From NCBI RefSeq assembly GCF_030063455.1, contig NZ_JASITB010000009.1:79199-143198 (forward strand): a stretch of 64,000 nucleotides of DNA. The letters run 5' to 3'. The translations under genes were made by a program, and so were the position numbers. The notes under the pieces were generated by a model. The model saw only the letters and a list, made by a program, of their open reading frames with translations, was not told where the DNA came from and ran no database searches. This DNA is from Cryobacterium sp. PH31-O1. GTDB taxonomy: Bacteria; Actinomycetota; Actinomycetes; Actinomycetales; Microbacteriaceae. This document shows positions 10,031-18,032 of this stretch, one piece after another (position 1 is the stretch's first letter; each line of letters begins with the position of its first letter).

Positions 10031-11584
10031 TCACCCCAGGCGCGACCCGAAGATCTGCGCGGCCACGAGCGGACGCACCGCGGTCTCGAACTGTCGGTCG
10101 ACGAAATAGTCCTTGAGACGGTCCGCGAGCAGGTTGTTCGCAATCGAGGCCATGATCATCGACTGGTCAAGCGACAGGTACCGGTCGGCAACGGTTCCGC
10201 TCTGGGTCGCGATCGCATCGTAAAATCCGCCTGGACCGTACGACGCGAAGTCCTTTTTGAGGTTCGCGAGGTTCGCCAGCACCGCCTTCTTGTCATAGGC
10301 GAGGGCGAGGAACGAAGCGTGCGGGGTAACCACGCCGTCACCGTAGGTCGGTGTCGGGTTGGTGGCTTCGCGGCATCCGTTGTAGCCGGCGTCAACATTG
10401 GTGCGCTCCCGGTCTGAGGGATAACCGTCGGTCGACATGCCGACGCCCTCGACACCGTACTCGGCGTACTCGCCGAACGGGTCGCTGGCCGGGGAGAAGC
10501 CCCAGTAGCCGTACTGGGCTTCGTCGAGGCCGTGCAGAACTTGGGCCCGCACGGAGGCTGGATGGTTCACACCCCAGGACTGCGGGCCCCATTGCGCTTC
10601 GGGCACGAACAGGTCGGGCATCAGCGCCTCGAACATGCTGCCACCCCAGGCAGGAACGAGCGACATGCCGCGGTACTGGTAAACACCCTCGTAGACCGGC
10701 ACGCCGAGGTATTCACGGGTGACGCCGGTGGGCTTCTGTTCCTGCCAGGCGTAGTCGCAGCCCTGGTCGGGCATCGTGCGCAGGGTGCCATAGTAGGCCT
10801 CCGGCGGAATCTCGCCCTTGCTGATGCCGAGGTAGGTCGCGATGCGGGCCTCGCTCACCGTCGTGTCGTAATGGTGGCAGGTGTAGTAAACATCCGGGCC
10901 GTCATCGCCATAGTTGCCGGGCACGTTGCAACCAGCTGGCGGTACCACCCAGAATCCGCCGCGGTTCAGACCAACGCCGGGCCGGGCGTCGAGGTCGTGA
11001 AAGAAGCCGAAGTCCATGCTGTCGTACAGCTTGTCGGCCGTTCTCTCGAGTCGGGGTTCGGCCTCAGCCACGATGCGAAAAGCGGCGGCGAGCCAGCCGT
11101 TGTCGACCGTGCTCAGGAACGGATCAACCGGGTCGCCACTGTCAGGCCAGGTCACGAGCTTGTGCCCGTCGAGCGGCGAGTACCAGTTGTAGTACATGCC
11201 ACTGGGTTCGTGTCGCTCGAGAGTCGAGAGGGTTTTCAGGGTGGTCTTCAGGCGCTTGTAGGCCTCCTTCTTGCTGATGATTCCCAGGTCGCGCGCCGAA
11301 ACCGTCGACCAGAGGTAGCCGCCGATGTTGGTGGGACTCGTGTTCTCGCTCGCCACCGACAGGTCACCGGAGAGCTTGTCGGCTGGCAGGCCGGTGGCTG
11401 GGTCGGTCATCGCGGCGAGCGACTTCCAGGTGTCGACGGCGTACCCGCGCAGCACCTTGTCGTTGCCCTGCGGACCGTGCCCTGGGGCGGCAAGGGCGCT
11501 CGGCGCGACGAGCAGGGTGCCGGTCACCAGCGCGCCCGTCATCAGTGCGCCCGTCAGCGCCAGTATTCTCGGTGTTCGTTTCAC
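10031..11584 (-). CDS. Secreted glucoamylase-like (PF10091/GH144-related) glycosidase
   Basis: 517 residues with a Sec signal peptide (VKRTPRILALTGALMTGA... cleaving after ALA near residue 35). The body starts with SPTNIGGYLWSTVSARDLGII and LSTVDNGWLAAA, as in DUF3131 and cyclic beta-1,2-glucan synthase glycosidase modules. It ends with the 'Glycoamylase' module: WGGSMFEALMPDLFVPE, YWGFSPASDPFGEY, VVTPHASFLAL, GGFYDAIA and SLDQSMIMASIANN. Characterised relatives in GH144 cleave beta-1,2-glucans, so an extracellular role in making beta-linked oligoglucosides for the downstream importer fits. The GTG at 11584 is chosen because the signal peptide begins there with GAAGGA upstream. Exact substrate and family number are inference. 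Confidence 0.8.
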   Translation of the reverse strand: MKRTPRILALTGALMTGALVTGTLLVAPSALAAPGHGPQGNDKVLRGYAVDTWKSLAAMTDPATGLPADKLSGDLSVASENTSPTNIGGYLWSTVSARDLGIISKKEAYKRLKTTLKTLSTLERHEPSGMYYNWYSPLDGHKLVTWPDSGDPVDPFLSTVDNGWLAAAFRIVAEAEPRLERTADKLYDSMDFGFFHDLDARPGVGLNRGGFWVVPPAGCNVPGNYGDDGPDVYYTCHHYDTTVSEARIATYLGISKGEIPPEAYYGTLRTMPDQGCDYAWQEQKPTGVTREYLGVPVYEGVYQYRGMSLVPAWGGSMFEALMPDLFVPEAQWGPQSWGVNHPASVRAQVLHGLDEAQYGYWGFSPASDPFGEYAEYGVEGVGMSTDGYPSDRERTNVDAGYNGCREATNPTPTYGDGVVTPHASFLALAYDKKAVLANLANLKKDFASYGPGGFYDAIATQSGTVADRYLSLDQSMIMASIANNLLADRLKDYFVDRQFETAVRPLVAAQIFGSRLG

Positions 11585-11591
11585 AGCAATA

Positions 11592-11613
11592 TCCTTCGTG
11601 TCGTCGTTGACCC
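11592..11613 (-). promoter_or_regulatory. Shared 5' leader block of the glycosidase gene
   Basis: Identical over 22 bases to the block at 9801-9822 (core GTCAACGACGACACGAAGG on the minus strand). It ends in the Shine-Dalgarno GAAGGA seven bases before the GTG start. In both copies the block is in frame with the gene and would read VNDDTK if translation began further upstream. Confidence 0.5.
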
Positions 11614-11669
11614 TCGGTAGCTTCGCTTCGGCGCGGGCAATGGATACCTGCATGGCGCCTCGAGGATCG

Positions 11670-11698
11670 AGTGTAAGCGCATACAACGAGCGAGGCAA
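11670..11698 (-). promoter_or_regulatory. Promoter with LacI-type operator (glycosidase gene)
   Basis: On the minus strand TTGCCT (11693-11698), a 17-base spacer and TACACT (11670-11675) form a good promoter. The operator TGTAAGCGCATACA (11672-11685) overlaps the -10 box and the spacer, exactly as at 9861-9874. A bound repressor would exclude RNA polymerase. Confidence 0.78.
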
Positions 11699-11853
11699 GC
11701 GTTTCAAGCGGATGCCGACGCCCGCGAGCCGCCTCCGGCCATTTGTGTCGGGCAGTCCGACGCACTCGCAGAAATACGCAAAAGTGCAATCCCGCGGTCT
11801 CGAAGCACTACTCACCGTCCGGGCGCAAGGGGCGCGCGCGGCGGCTCATCCGC

Positions 11854-12951
11854 TTAAGACGGGGGTCCCTCGGAGCTCTCGCGCAGCAGCACCTTGACCG
11901 GCAGACGCAGCGAGATCGGCGGTTGCTTGGGATCCTCCAACCGGCTCAGCATCGCCCGCATCGCCGCACGGCCGAGATCGACCATGGGCTGGCGAACGGT
12001 GGTAAGCCGCGGCGACGCGGTGCTGCCGGCCTCGATGCCGTCGAATCCGGTCACGATGACATCACTCGGCACACCGACACCGTGGGCGCGCAGCACGTCG
12101 AGCGCGCCGAGGGCCATTTGATCGTTGGCGCAGATCAGCGCGCGCGGCAGCATGCCGGTGTTCACGAGCTCCGTCGTCACCTCACGCCCGCGCTGGCGGG
12201 AGAATCCACCGCGCAAGACCGGGCTGGCATCGGGGTCGAGGCCCCGGTTTTCGAGCGCCCGTCGAAATCCGTCGAACCGCTCGGCGCCGTCGGGGGAATC
12301 CTCCGGGCCGGCCAGATAGGCGAAGTTGGTCACTCCCTTCACGTCGAGCAAGTGGGTCGTCAGCGCGTCCATGCCCGCAGCATTGCTCACACTCACGTGG
12401 TCGTAGTCGTCACCGCGGCGCGGTCCGGCGATCAGCACGATCGGAATGCGCCGCGACACGTGCTCCAGCACAGCGTCGGGCACACTCTGCGCGAGTACGG
12501 CCATGCCGTCGACGCGACCGGCAATGTCGTTGACCATGTCAGCCGGAAAGGCACCTCGACCGACACCGACCATGAGCGCGAACCCCTGGCGCCAAGCCTC
12601 AAGTTCGCTGCCGCGGAGCACCTCATCGAAGTACAGGTTGGGCGGACGCACGAGGCCAGAGTCGGGCATGTCCCGCACCACCTCGACCAGTCCAGACCCG
12701 TGAAACTCGGCGTCGTCGAGCTCTTCCATGGCGTCGAGGTTCGGAAAGTACAGCCCGAGCACGCCCGTGCGCCTCGCTGCGAGTCCGCGCGCGTTCGCGC
12801 TCGGTACATAGCCGAGCTCCCAGACCGAAGCGAGCACCTTTTCGCGAGTGGATGCGCGTACATCCGCCGGACGACGAAGCACCCGGGAGACGGTCGCAAT
12901 AGACACCCCGGCGTGGGCAGCCACGTCGTACACGGTCGATGCTTTGGCCAC
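11854..12951 (-). CDS. LacI-family transcriptional repressor
   Basis: 365 residues. The N-terminal helix-turn-helix STVYDVAAHAGVSIATVSRVL and hinge are canonical LacI. The rest is a periplasmic-binding-protein-like sugar-sensing domain with LICANDQMALGALDVLRAHGVGVPSDVIVTGFDG and the C-terminal LTTVRQPMVDLGRAAM segment. The GTG at 12951 is preferred because GGAGGGG precedes it and the DNA-binding domain begins at once. It is transcribed in the same direction as the glycosidase and importer genes. The two identical TGTAAGCGCATACA sites upstream of those genes fit this family, so it is very likely the local repressor, released by an imported oligosaccharide. No such site is seen before its own gene. 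Confidence 0.93.
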   Translation of the reverse strand: MAKASTVYDVAAHAGVSIATVSRVLRRPADVRASTREKVLASVWELGYVPSANARGLAARRTGVLGLYFPNLDAMEELDDAEFHGSGLVEVVRDMPDSGLVRPPNLYFDEVLRGSELEAWRQGFALMVGVGRGAFPADMVNDIAGRVDGMAVLAQSVPDAVLEHVSRRIPIVLIAGPRRGDDYDHVSVSNAAGMDALTTHLLDVKGVTNFAYLAGPEDSPDGAERFDGFRRALENRGLDPDASPVLRGGFSRQRGREVTTELVNTGMLPRALICANDQMALGALDVLRAHGVGVPSDVIVTGFDGIEAGSTASPRLTTVRQPMVDLGRAAMRAMLSRLEDPKQPPISLRLPVKVLLRESSEGPPS

Positions 12952-13011
12952 GGTGCCCCTCCGGTGATCGCTCGCGCGCTGTGTTCCACATTCTAACGCC
13001 CGCACTATTTC

Positions 13012-13082
13012 GGACGGGGCCCGGGCCCCGTCCGTGGGCCCATGATAGAACCTGGGCCCGGGCTCGGGCCCAGGCCCCGTCC
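13012..13082. repeat. GGGCCC palindromic repeat, copy B
   Basis: The same perfect 22-base palindrome as copy A (13012-13033), then a GGGCCC...GGGCCC hairpin with the inner sequence ATGATAGAACCT (13036-13059), then a closing GGGCCCAGGCCCCGTCC (13066-13082). The third part differs from copies A and D but matches copy C, so B and C form one subtype. It fills the divergent space between the LacI gene and the gene at 13179. Confidence 0.85.
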
Positions 13083-13178
13083 AGATCCAGCGGGGACAGC
13101 GGGGACGCTCCGATCGTCGTGAGCGCTCGCCCGGGCAGCAGCAGGGTTTTCCCATGGTGCCGGCACCAGAATTCCGCC

Positions 13179-13769
13179 ATGACCCCCGCAAACGGCACGC
13201 TGCGCCTGGTGCGCCCCGACGATGGCGAGCACCCAGAGACCACCCAACAGACTCGGCCGGGCACCAAGCGCTCCCTGGTCCAGCGCCGCCGCACGATCCT
13301 GATTGTGCTGGCCATCGCCTGGCTCGTGATGGCCGCCCTGGCTGTCGTGCTGCTCCTCACCGGCACGAAGCCGAGTACTCCGCTCGGAGAGACGGCCGCC
13401 GTTCCCGGCGGGCTCGCCCGCATCAGCGCGGTCATACCGCTCGAATCCGACGGTTGGGTGCCGCCTCGCTCGGCCGACCGCCTCGCCGGCCCCGCCCAGC
13501 CGGGTGCCCACCGCGTGCGCATCCTGCTCGAGCTCACCACAACGGATGCCGTCGGCCTCACTTTCGACGCCGCCGACTACTCATTGTCGGGCCTCGGCTC
13601 CCGTGCCACAGCGCTCTGGGTCGACCCGGGACGGCAAGTTGCGCCGGCCGGGGCATCCGTTCTGGCGACGCTGATTTTCGAAATCCCGAATCAGGCGATC
13701 GCACTGGTTCTCGACGGCCCGCAGGGGGCGCGGTTGTCACTCGGCACCGCCCACCACACCGCGCCCTGA
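13179..13769 (+). CDS. Membrane-anchored extracytoplasmic protein of unknown function
   Basis: 196 residues, not recognised. A basic cytoplasmic N-terminus (to about residue 38) is followed by one membrane helix (about 39-62, RTILIVLAIAWLVMAALAVVLLL). An extracytoplasmic region then follows that looks like a beta-sandwich with alternating hydrophobics (HRVRILLELTTTDAVGLTF, ASVLATLIFEIP). Proteins of this build often sit beside redox enzymes as adhesion or ligand-binding partners, but nothing here proves that. It is the first gene of the plus-strand run that continues with the SARP regulator and the two-component system, and is separated from them by a small hairpin. The ATG at 13179 has no strong Shine-Dalgarno sequence. 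Confidence 0.6.
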   Translation: MTPANGTLRLVRPDDGEHPETTQQTRPGTKRSLVQRRRTILIVLAIAWLVMAALAVVLLLTGTKPSTPLGETAAVPGGLARISAVIPLESDGWVPPRSADRLAGPAQPGAHRVRILLELTTTDAVGLTFDAADYSLSGLGSRATALWVDPGRQVAPAGASVLATLIFEIPNQAIALVLDGPQGARLSLGTAHHTAP

Positions 13770-13774
13770 CTCGT

Positions 13775-13790
13775 CCCCCGAAATTGGGGG
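13775..13790. terminator. Small CCCCC/GGGGG hairpin
   Basis: CCCCC (13775-13779), a GAAATT loop and GGGGG (13786-13790), five bases after the preceding stop codon. It lacks a run of T, so it is at best a weak terminator or a processing hairpin between the gene at 13179 and the SARP gene. Confidence 0.3.
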
Positions 13791-13869
13791 TAATTGGCTA
13801 CTCCACACGCGGCTACCCCGGCTCGGAACAACCGGGCACCATGGTCGCATTCCAACAGTGGAGGTCGTC

Positions 13870-14859
13870 ATGACAACCGGATTCGACACTCAAGAACAGC
13901 CAACGATCACGACCATGGCTCACCTGACCGTGCACGTTTTCGGTAACCTGACCATTCGACGCGGGCCGGTCATGCTGCACGGCCATCAGCTGGGTGGCCC
14001 CAAACCCCGCCAGATCTTTGAGATCCTGCTCGTGAACCTCGGGCTACCCGTTTCCAAGGACCGCCTGATCGAATTGCTCTGGGGTGCAAGCGCGCCGGTC
14101 GAAGCATTGCCCACCCTCGAAAGCTACGTGAGCGTGCTGCGCCGCCACCTGCAGCCCGGCGAAGGAAAATTCGGCCCGCTCCAGACCAGGACCGGCGGCT
14201 ACGTTCTCGACCGCAACCTGGTCGATACCGACCTCGACCAGTTCGACGTTTTGCTACAACGAGCCCAGAAGACCATTCCTGGCCTCGCCTACCCTTTGCT
14301 GCTGCGCGCCCTCGACCTCGCGACAGCACCGCTGCTCGGCGACGAACTCGTGCCCGCCTGGGCAGCAGAAGCCCGCGATCTGCACGCCGCCCGCCTCACC
14401 AGCGCCCGCATCCTCGCGTCGGAGACCGCCGCGGCGTTGCACCGTATCGATGATGCCCTCGAGTTCGCGAATCTGGCGCTGGCCGACGAACCGCTGAATG
14501 AACGAGCCTGGACGGCCCTTATTCTCGGACTCGAGACGAGCGGGCGTCACGCCGAAGGCCTGCAGGCCTACGACCGGTGTCGCCACGCGATGCAAAACGA
14601 GTTGGGCTGCTCTCCCGGCTCGATTCTGCGGGCCGCCCAGCTTCGCCTGCTGCACGCGACGGCCGACGGGGACGGCGACCTGGCCGACGTGCTCTCCGCC
14701 TTGCTCATGCTGCACGATCAACTCCGAGTTTCGCCGGCGAGCGGGCCAGCTTCCCGCCCCGCCACTACTTCTATGCGACCAGAGCTGGTCGCGGATTCCC
14801 TCAGGGAGGCTACTGATGTTGTTACGTCATTTTTGCGACGCGTCGTCGCTCGCGCCTGA
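13870..14859 (+). CDS. SARP-type transcriptional regulator (winged helix plus BTAD)
   Basis: 329 residues. After a short leader, residues about 18-105 form an OmpR-like winged helix (VFGNLTIRRG, GGPKPRQIFEILLVN, VSKDRLIELLWG, LESYVSVLRRHLQPG). This is followed by a bacterial transcriptional activation domain of helical TPR-like repeats (LDQFDVLLQRA, LHAARLTSARILASE, NERAWTALILGLETSGRHAEGLQAYDRCRHAM). There is no ATPase domain, so it is a short SARP. Such proteins activate pathway-specific promoters. It lies 159 bases upstream of a response regulator and histidine kinase and near two secreted oxidase genes, so it may act on these. GGAGG lies five bases before the ATG at 13870. Confidence 0.88.
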   Translation: MTTGFDTQEQPTITTMAHLTVHVFGNLTIRRGPVMLHGHQLGGPKPRQIFEILLVNLGLPVSKDRLIELLWGASAPVEALPTLESYVSVLRRHLQPGEGKFGPLQTRTGGYVLDRNLVDTDLDQFDVLLQRAQKTIPGLAYPLLLRALDLATAPLLGDELVPAWAAEARDLHAARLTSARILASETAAALHRIDDALEFANLALADEPLNERAWTALILGLETSGRHAEGLQAYDRCRHAMQNELGCSPGSILRAAQLRLLHATADGDGDLADVLSALLMLHDQLRVSPASGPASRPATTSMRPELVADSLREATDVVTSFLRRVVARA

Positions 14860-15018
14860 GCTGGCAACTCGCCCGCCCGCGCCTATACCACATGGGGGAA
14901 AAAAGAGACAGTACTCGACAGATCCTCATGTTGTACTGATACTGGTCTCTGCAGCTCGAACAGGGCCGTGCTGTCCGTCAACTTCGAGGCTTGGGAACGG
15001 GCAGAGAGGTAGCCGCAA

Positions 15019-15744
15019 ATGACCACCCAGATGTTCCCTAGCGAACCCGGTGTGCACGGAACAACAGCGACCGCGTCATTGCCCGGGTCAACGACCGAGC
15101 AGATTCGTATTCTCATCGTCGACGATCACACCACCTTTGCCGAACTCCTCACCGGTTCCCTCAATCGTGAACCCGACCTGTGCAGCGTTGGCTCTGCCAA
15201 CAGTGTGGCCAGCGGCATCGCCGCCTGTTTGGATCTGGTCCCCGACGTCGTCGTCATGGACTACCACCTGCCCGACGGCAGCGGCCTCGTCGCGGCCACC
15301 GCGATTCTCGCTCGAGCGCCACACACCCGCATTGTTATTCTCACCGGCGACCCGGCCCTGGAAGCCCTGGAGCAGGCCGCTGCCATCGGCGTCTGCGCGT
15401 TCCTGCCCAAGGACGGCTCCCTCGCAACGGTGCTCGATACGCTGCGGCACGCACGCATTGGTGGTTTCATCGTGCATCCGTCGCTGGTGAGCCTGCTGAG
15501 CGCACGGCGTCGGCAGCGCAGCGAAGAAATTCCGTTTCCCGACCTCACCAAGCGTGAGCTCGCCGTTCTCCGGCTCATGGGCGAGGGCTCCGACGTGCGA
15601 GCCAATGCCAAGGTTCTCGGTATTTCCGAGAACACCTGTCGCGGCTACGTCAAGGCGATCCTCGGCAAGCTCGGCGCCCACTCTCAACTCGAAGCCGTGG
15701 TGATTGCGACCCGACTCGGTTTGGTGCCGGCCCAGCATGTCTAA
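15019..15744 (+). CDS. NarL/FixJ-type response regulator
   Basis: 241 residues. An N-terminal receiver domain (about 29-150) has the acidic pair in ILIVDDHTTF, the phosphoacceptor D81 in VVVMDYHLPDGSG and the lysine in AFLPKDGS. A C-terminal LuxR helix-turn-helix (about 178-236) contains LTKRELAVLRLMGEGSDVRANAKVLGISENTCRGYVKAILGKLGAHS, given here by its landmarks. The stop codon overlaps the start of the histidine kinase gene by eight bases, so the two are translationally coupled partners. An unusual 28-residue Thr/Ser-rich leader precedes the receiver. Targets are unknown; the SARP and oxidase genes nearby are plausible. Confidence 0.93.
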   Translation: MTTQMFPSEPGVHGTTATASLPGSTTEQIRILIVDDHTTFAELLTGSLNREPDLCSVGSANSVASGIAACLDLVPDVVVMDYHLPDGSGLVAATAILARAPHTRIVILTGDPALEALEQAAAIGVCAFLPKDGSLATVLDTLRHARIGGFIVHPSLVSLLSARRRQRSEEIPFPDLTKRELAVLRLMGEGSDVRANAKVLGISENTCRGYVKAILGKLGAHSQLEAVVIATRLGLVPAQHV

Positions 15745-17083
15745 ACCCGCGGCGAAGCCCAGCAGCCTCGACCGAGCCCGATCCACCGAGCGGTCCGAGG
15801 TTCGCGCCGCGGTCGGCCGTTTTCTGGCCGTGGGTATAGTCGCGATGGTCTTCGTAGCGGTACCGGCCGCCCTCTGGGTGCGCGAACTCTCCGAGCGTAA
15901 CGCCATGGACAACGCTATTCAGCACGCCCAACGCCTTGCCGACTACTCCGTCGGGCCTCTCCTCTCCGAGGCCCTCCTCGCGGGTGACCCAGGCTCGACC
16001 CTGCGGCTGGACGAACGATTAGCCCCCCGCATCTCAGACGGATCCATAGTGCGCGTCAAGGTGTGGGATCCCTCCGGCCGCATTGTGTACTCCGACCTCC
16101 CGGAGCTGGTCGGCCAGGTCTTCACGCTTCCGTCCTGGGCGCCCGAGCTGCTCGCGGGCGGTAAGGGGCGAGCATCCCTGGGGGTGCAGAACGATCCCGG
16201 CGACGAGAACGAGACCGAGTCCGGCGAGCTGGTCGAGGTCTACGTGCGCGCTTCATCGTCGAGCGGCGACTCACTCATCTTCGAGGCCTACTTCAACGAC
16301 GACGCGGTTCGAGACGAACAGAACGCTCTCGTAGTCGGCCTCATCCCCGCGTTCCTGCTGTCCCTCGGTGCCTTGCAACTGGCCCAGCTGTTTCCGGCGG
16401 TACAACTGGCGCGGCGCATTCAGGGCCACCAATCGACCAAGCGCCAACTACTTCAGCATGCCGTCGACGCGTCCGACCTGGAGCGGCAGCGCATCGCCCG
16501 CGACCTGCACGACGATGTCATCCAGGATCTTGCCGGGCTGTCCTACGCCCTTGAGGCCGAAGAACGGCATTCGGCGCCGGAGAACCGGGCGCTGTTCGGC
16601 CAGGCCAAGGCGATCCTGCAAAAAAACGTGCAAACCCTGCGCGCCATGACCACCGAGCTGTACCCTCCCGACCTCGATGAACTCGGTCTGCCCGCCGCTT
16701 TGACTCGGCTGACCGCACCGCTGATCGAGCAGGGCATCGACGTCAAACTTCATATTCCAGCCGACTGCGACCTCGACCGTGATCGTGCCGCCATGTTCTA
16801 CCGGGTGGCCCGCGAGGTGCTCGTCAACACCATGAAGCATGCCAAGGCTGGCGTCCTCGAACTCACACTGATGCAGGATGACGACCGCACGATCCTGCTG
16901 ATTCACGACAACGGCTGCGGGTTTGATTTGTCTGCGGATGCCCCCGACCACCATCTGGGGCTGCGCATTATGCGCGACACCATTCAGGTCGCCGGAGGAT
17001 CCCTCGAGGTGCGCTCCTGGATGGGCGGCGGCACCTCGGTCATGGCCACTCTCGATCGGGTTGCCCCCGTTCGAATACGCTAG
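15737..17083 (+). CDS. Membrane sensor histidine kinase, HisKA_3 (NarX/DesK) type
   Basis: 448 residues. A first membrane helix near residues 32-52, an extracellular sensor of about 150 residues, and a second helix near 205-225 flank the input domain. The dimerisation domain has the phosphoacceptor H258 in ERQRIARDLHDDVIQDLAG, and the ATPase domain has an N box (VLVNTMKHAKAG) and a G1 box (IHDNGCGFDL). It should phosphorylate D81 of the regulator encoded immediately upstream. The start is the ATG at 15737 inside the regulator's stop region. The last 44 bases overlap the convergent lipoprotein gene. The signal is unknown; the sensor contains no recognised domain. Confidence 0.92.
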   Translation: MSKPAAKPSSLDRARSTERSEVRAAVGRFLAVGIVAMVFVAVPAALWVRELSERNAMDNAIQHAQRLADYSVGPLLSEALLAGDPGSTLRLDERLAPRISDGSIVRVKVWDPSGRIVYSDLPELVGQVFTLPSWAPELLAGGKGRASLGVQNDPGDENETESGELVEVYVRASSSSGDSLIFEAYFNDDAVRDEQNALVVGLIPAFLLSLGALQLAQLFPAVQLARRIQGHQSTKRQLLQHAVDASDLERQRIARDLHDDVIQDLAGLSYALEAEERHSAPENRALFGQAKAILQKNVQTLRAMTTELYPPDLDELGLPAALTRLTAPLIEQGIDVKLHIPADCDLDRDRAAMFYRVAREVLVNTMKHAKAGVLELTLMQDDDRTILLIHDNGCGFDLSADAPDHHLGLRIMRDTIQVAGGSLEVRSWMGGGTSVMATLDRVAPVRIR

Positions 17084-18032
17084 CCAGACGCCGGCGCCGT
17101 CGTTGGAACGGGCTCCACCCGGCGAGCGCCACTGTCACGCTCACCACTGCCGCGAGGCCCATGCCGTAGCCGAGCCAGGGGGCAAACGGTGACGGGTCAG
17201 CGCCAGAGACAGGCCCCGTTGAATCGCTCACCGCCTCGTGCGAGGCCCCGCCTGCCAGCACCACCGGTTTCGGGATCGGTTCGGCGGCAACGTCAACGCC
17301 CGCCTGGCCGGGGGTCCCTGCGGTCACCGACACTCGCATGGGCGTGGTGCCGGCCGGGCGCGCGATCGCGCTGCGCACCGAGTCGACCACCTCGTCGCCC
17401 AACAACGTTCCCAGATAGGTCACGCCCAGGGTGTCGGCACCCAGCGTGGCGTCGTAATTGCCCAGCGCATCAGAGAGGATGCCTTCCCGCGCAATCGCAT
17501 CGGCCAACGTTGGCGGATCGGCGGCAGCCACCGCGAAGACGAGGTCGTGCACGAGCACGGTCAGCACAAAATACTGCGCGGGCGAGTTCGACCCCGTTTT
17601 CTCCTCGATGAGGGCGCGCGCCTCCACCTCCGAAACCCCCGTCGGCAGCAGCAGAGTCAGCTGCGGTACAGCTTGTTCGAGCACACCGGCCGGAAGCACA
17701 TCGGGAGAGATGTCCTCCAGGGTGACCCCGGCGGCGTGAGCACGCTCCTCCAGATCGAAGCGCATGACCGACGCAGCGGCATCCGCTGCTGTCGTGACGG
17801 CGAGCACGACCCGGCGCTGCACTAAGGGTCCGTCGTAGCTCACGGTCGGTCGACCGTTGCCAATATCGCTGGTTCCTGCGTCGGATACGAGGGCAATGGC
17901 GCTCGTGGGAGTTGCCGAAGCGGGGGCCAACGCCCCCGCGGTGCAGCCGCTCAGAAGAGCACAACCCAGCAGTCCAGAACTGAGCAGGGCGAACAGCACT
18001 ACCGCCGGGGTCGGGCGATCGGCGTGGTACAT
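17040..18032 (-). CDS. Lipoprotein of unknown function with a C-terminal membrane helix
   Basis: 330 residues. The N-terminal signal ends in the lipobox LSGC near residue 30 (LGCALLSGCTAGAL), so the mature protein should be lipid-anchored outside. The body is Ala/Val-rich with two regular alpha/beta-looking stretches (PTVSYDGPLVQRRVVLAVTT; LAGVTYLGTLLGDEVV region). It ends with a membrane helix near residues 290-312 and a basic tail. I do not recognise the family. Its ATG shares one base with the stop of the multicopper oxidase gene (TGATG), so it is translated from the same mRNA and is probably an accessory or assembly partner of that enzyme. Its 3' end overlaps the kinase gene by 44 bases. 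Confidence 0.65.
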   Translation of the reverse strand: MYHADRPTPAVVLFALLSSGLLGCALLSGCTAGALAPASATPTSAIALVSDAGTSDIGNGRPTVSYDGPLVQRRVVLAVTTAADAAASVMRFDLEERAHAAGVTLEDISPDVLPAGVLEQAVPQLTLLLPTGVSEVEARALIEEKTGSNSPAQYFVLTVLVHDLVFAVAAADPPTLADAIAREGILSDALGNYDATLGADTLGVTYLGTLLGDEVVDSVRSAIARPAGTTPMRVSVTAGTPGQAGVDVAAEPIPKPVVLAGGASHEAVSDSTGPVSGADPSPFAPWLGYGMGLAAVVSVTVALAGWSPFQRRRRRLASVFERGQPDREWP

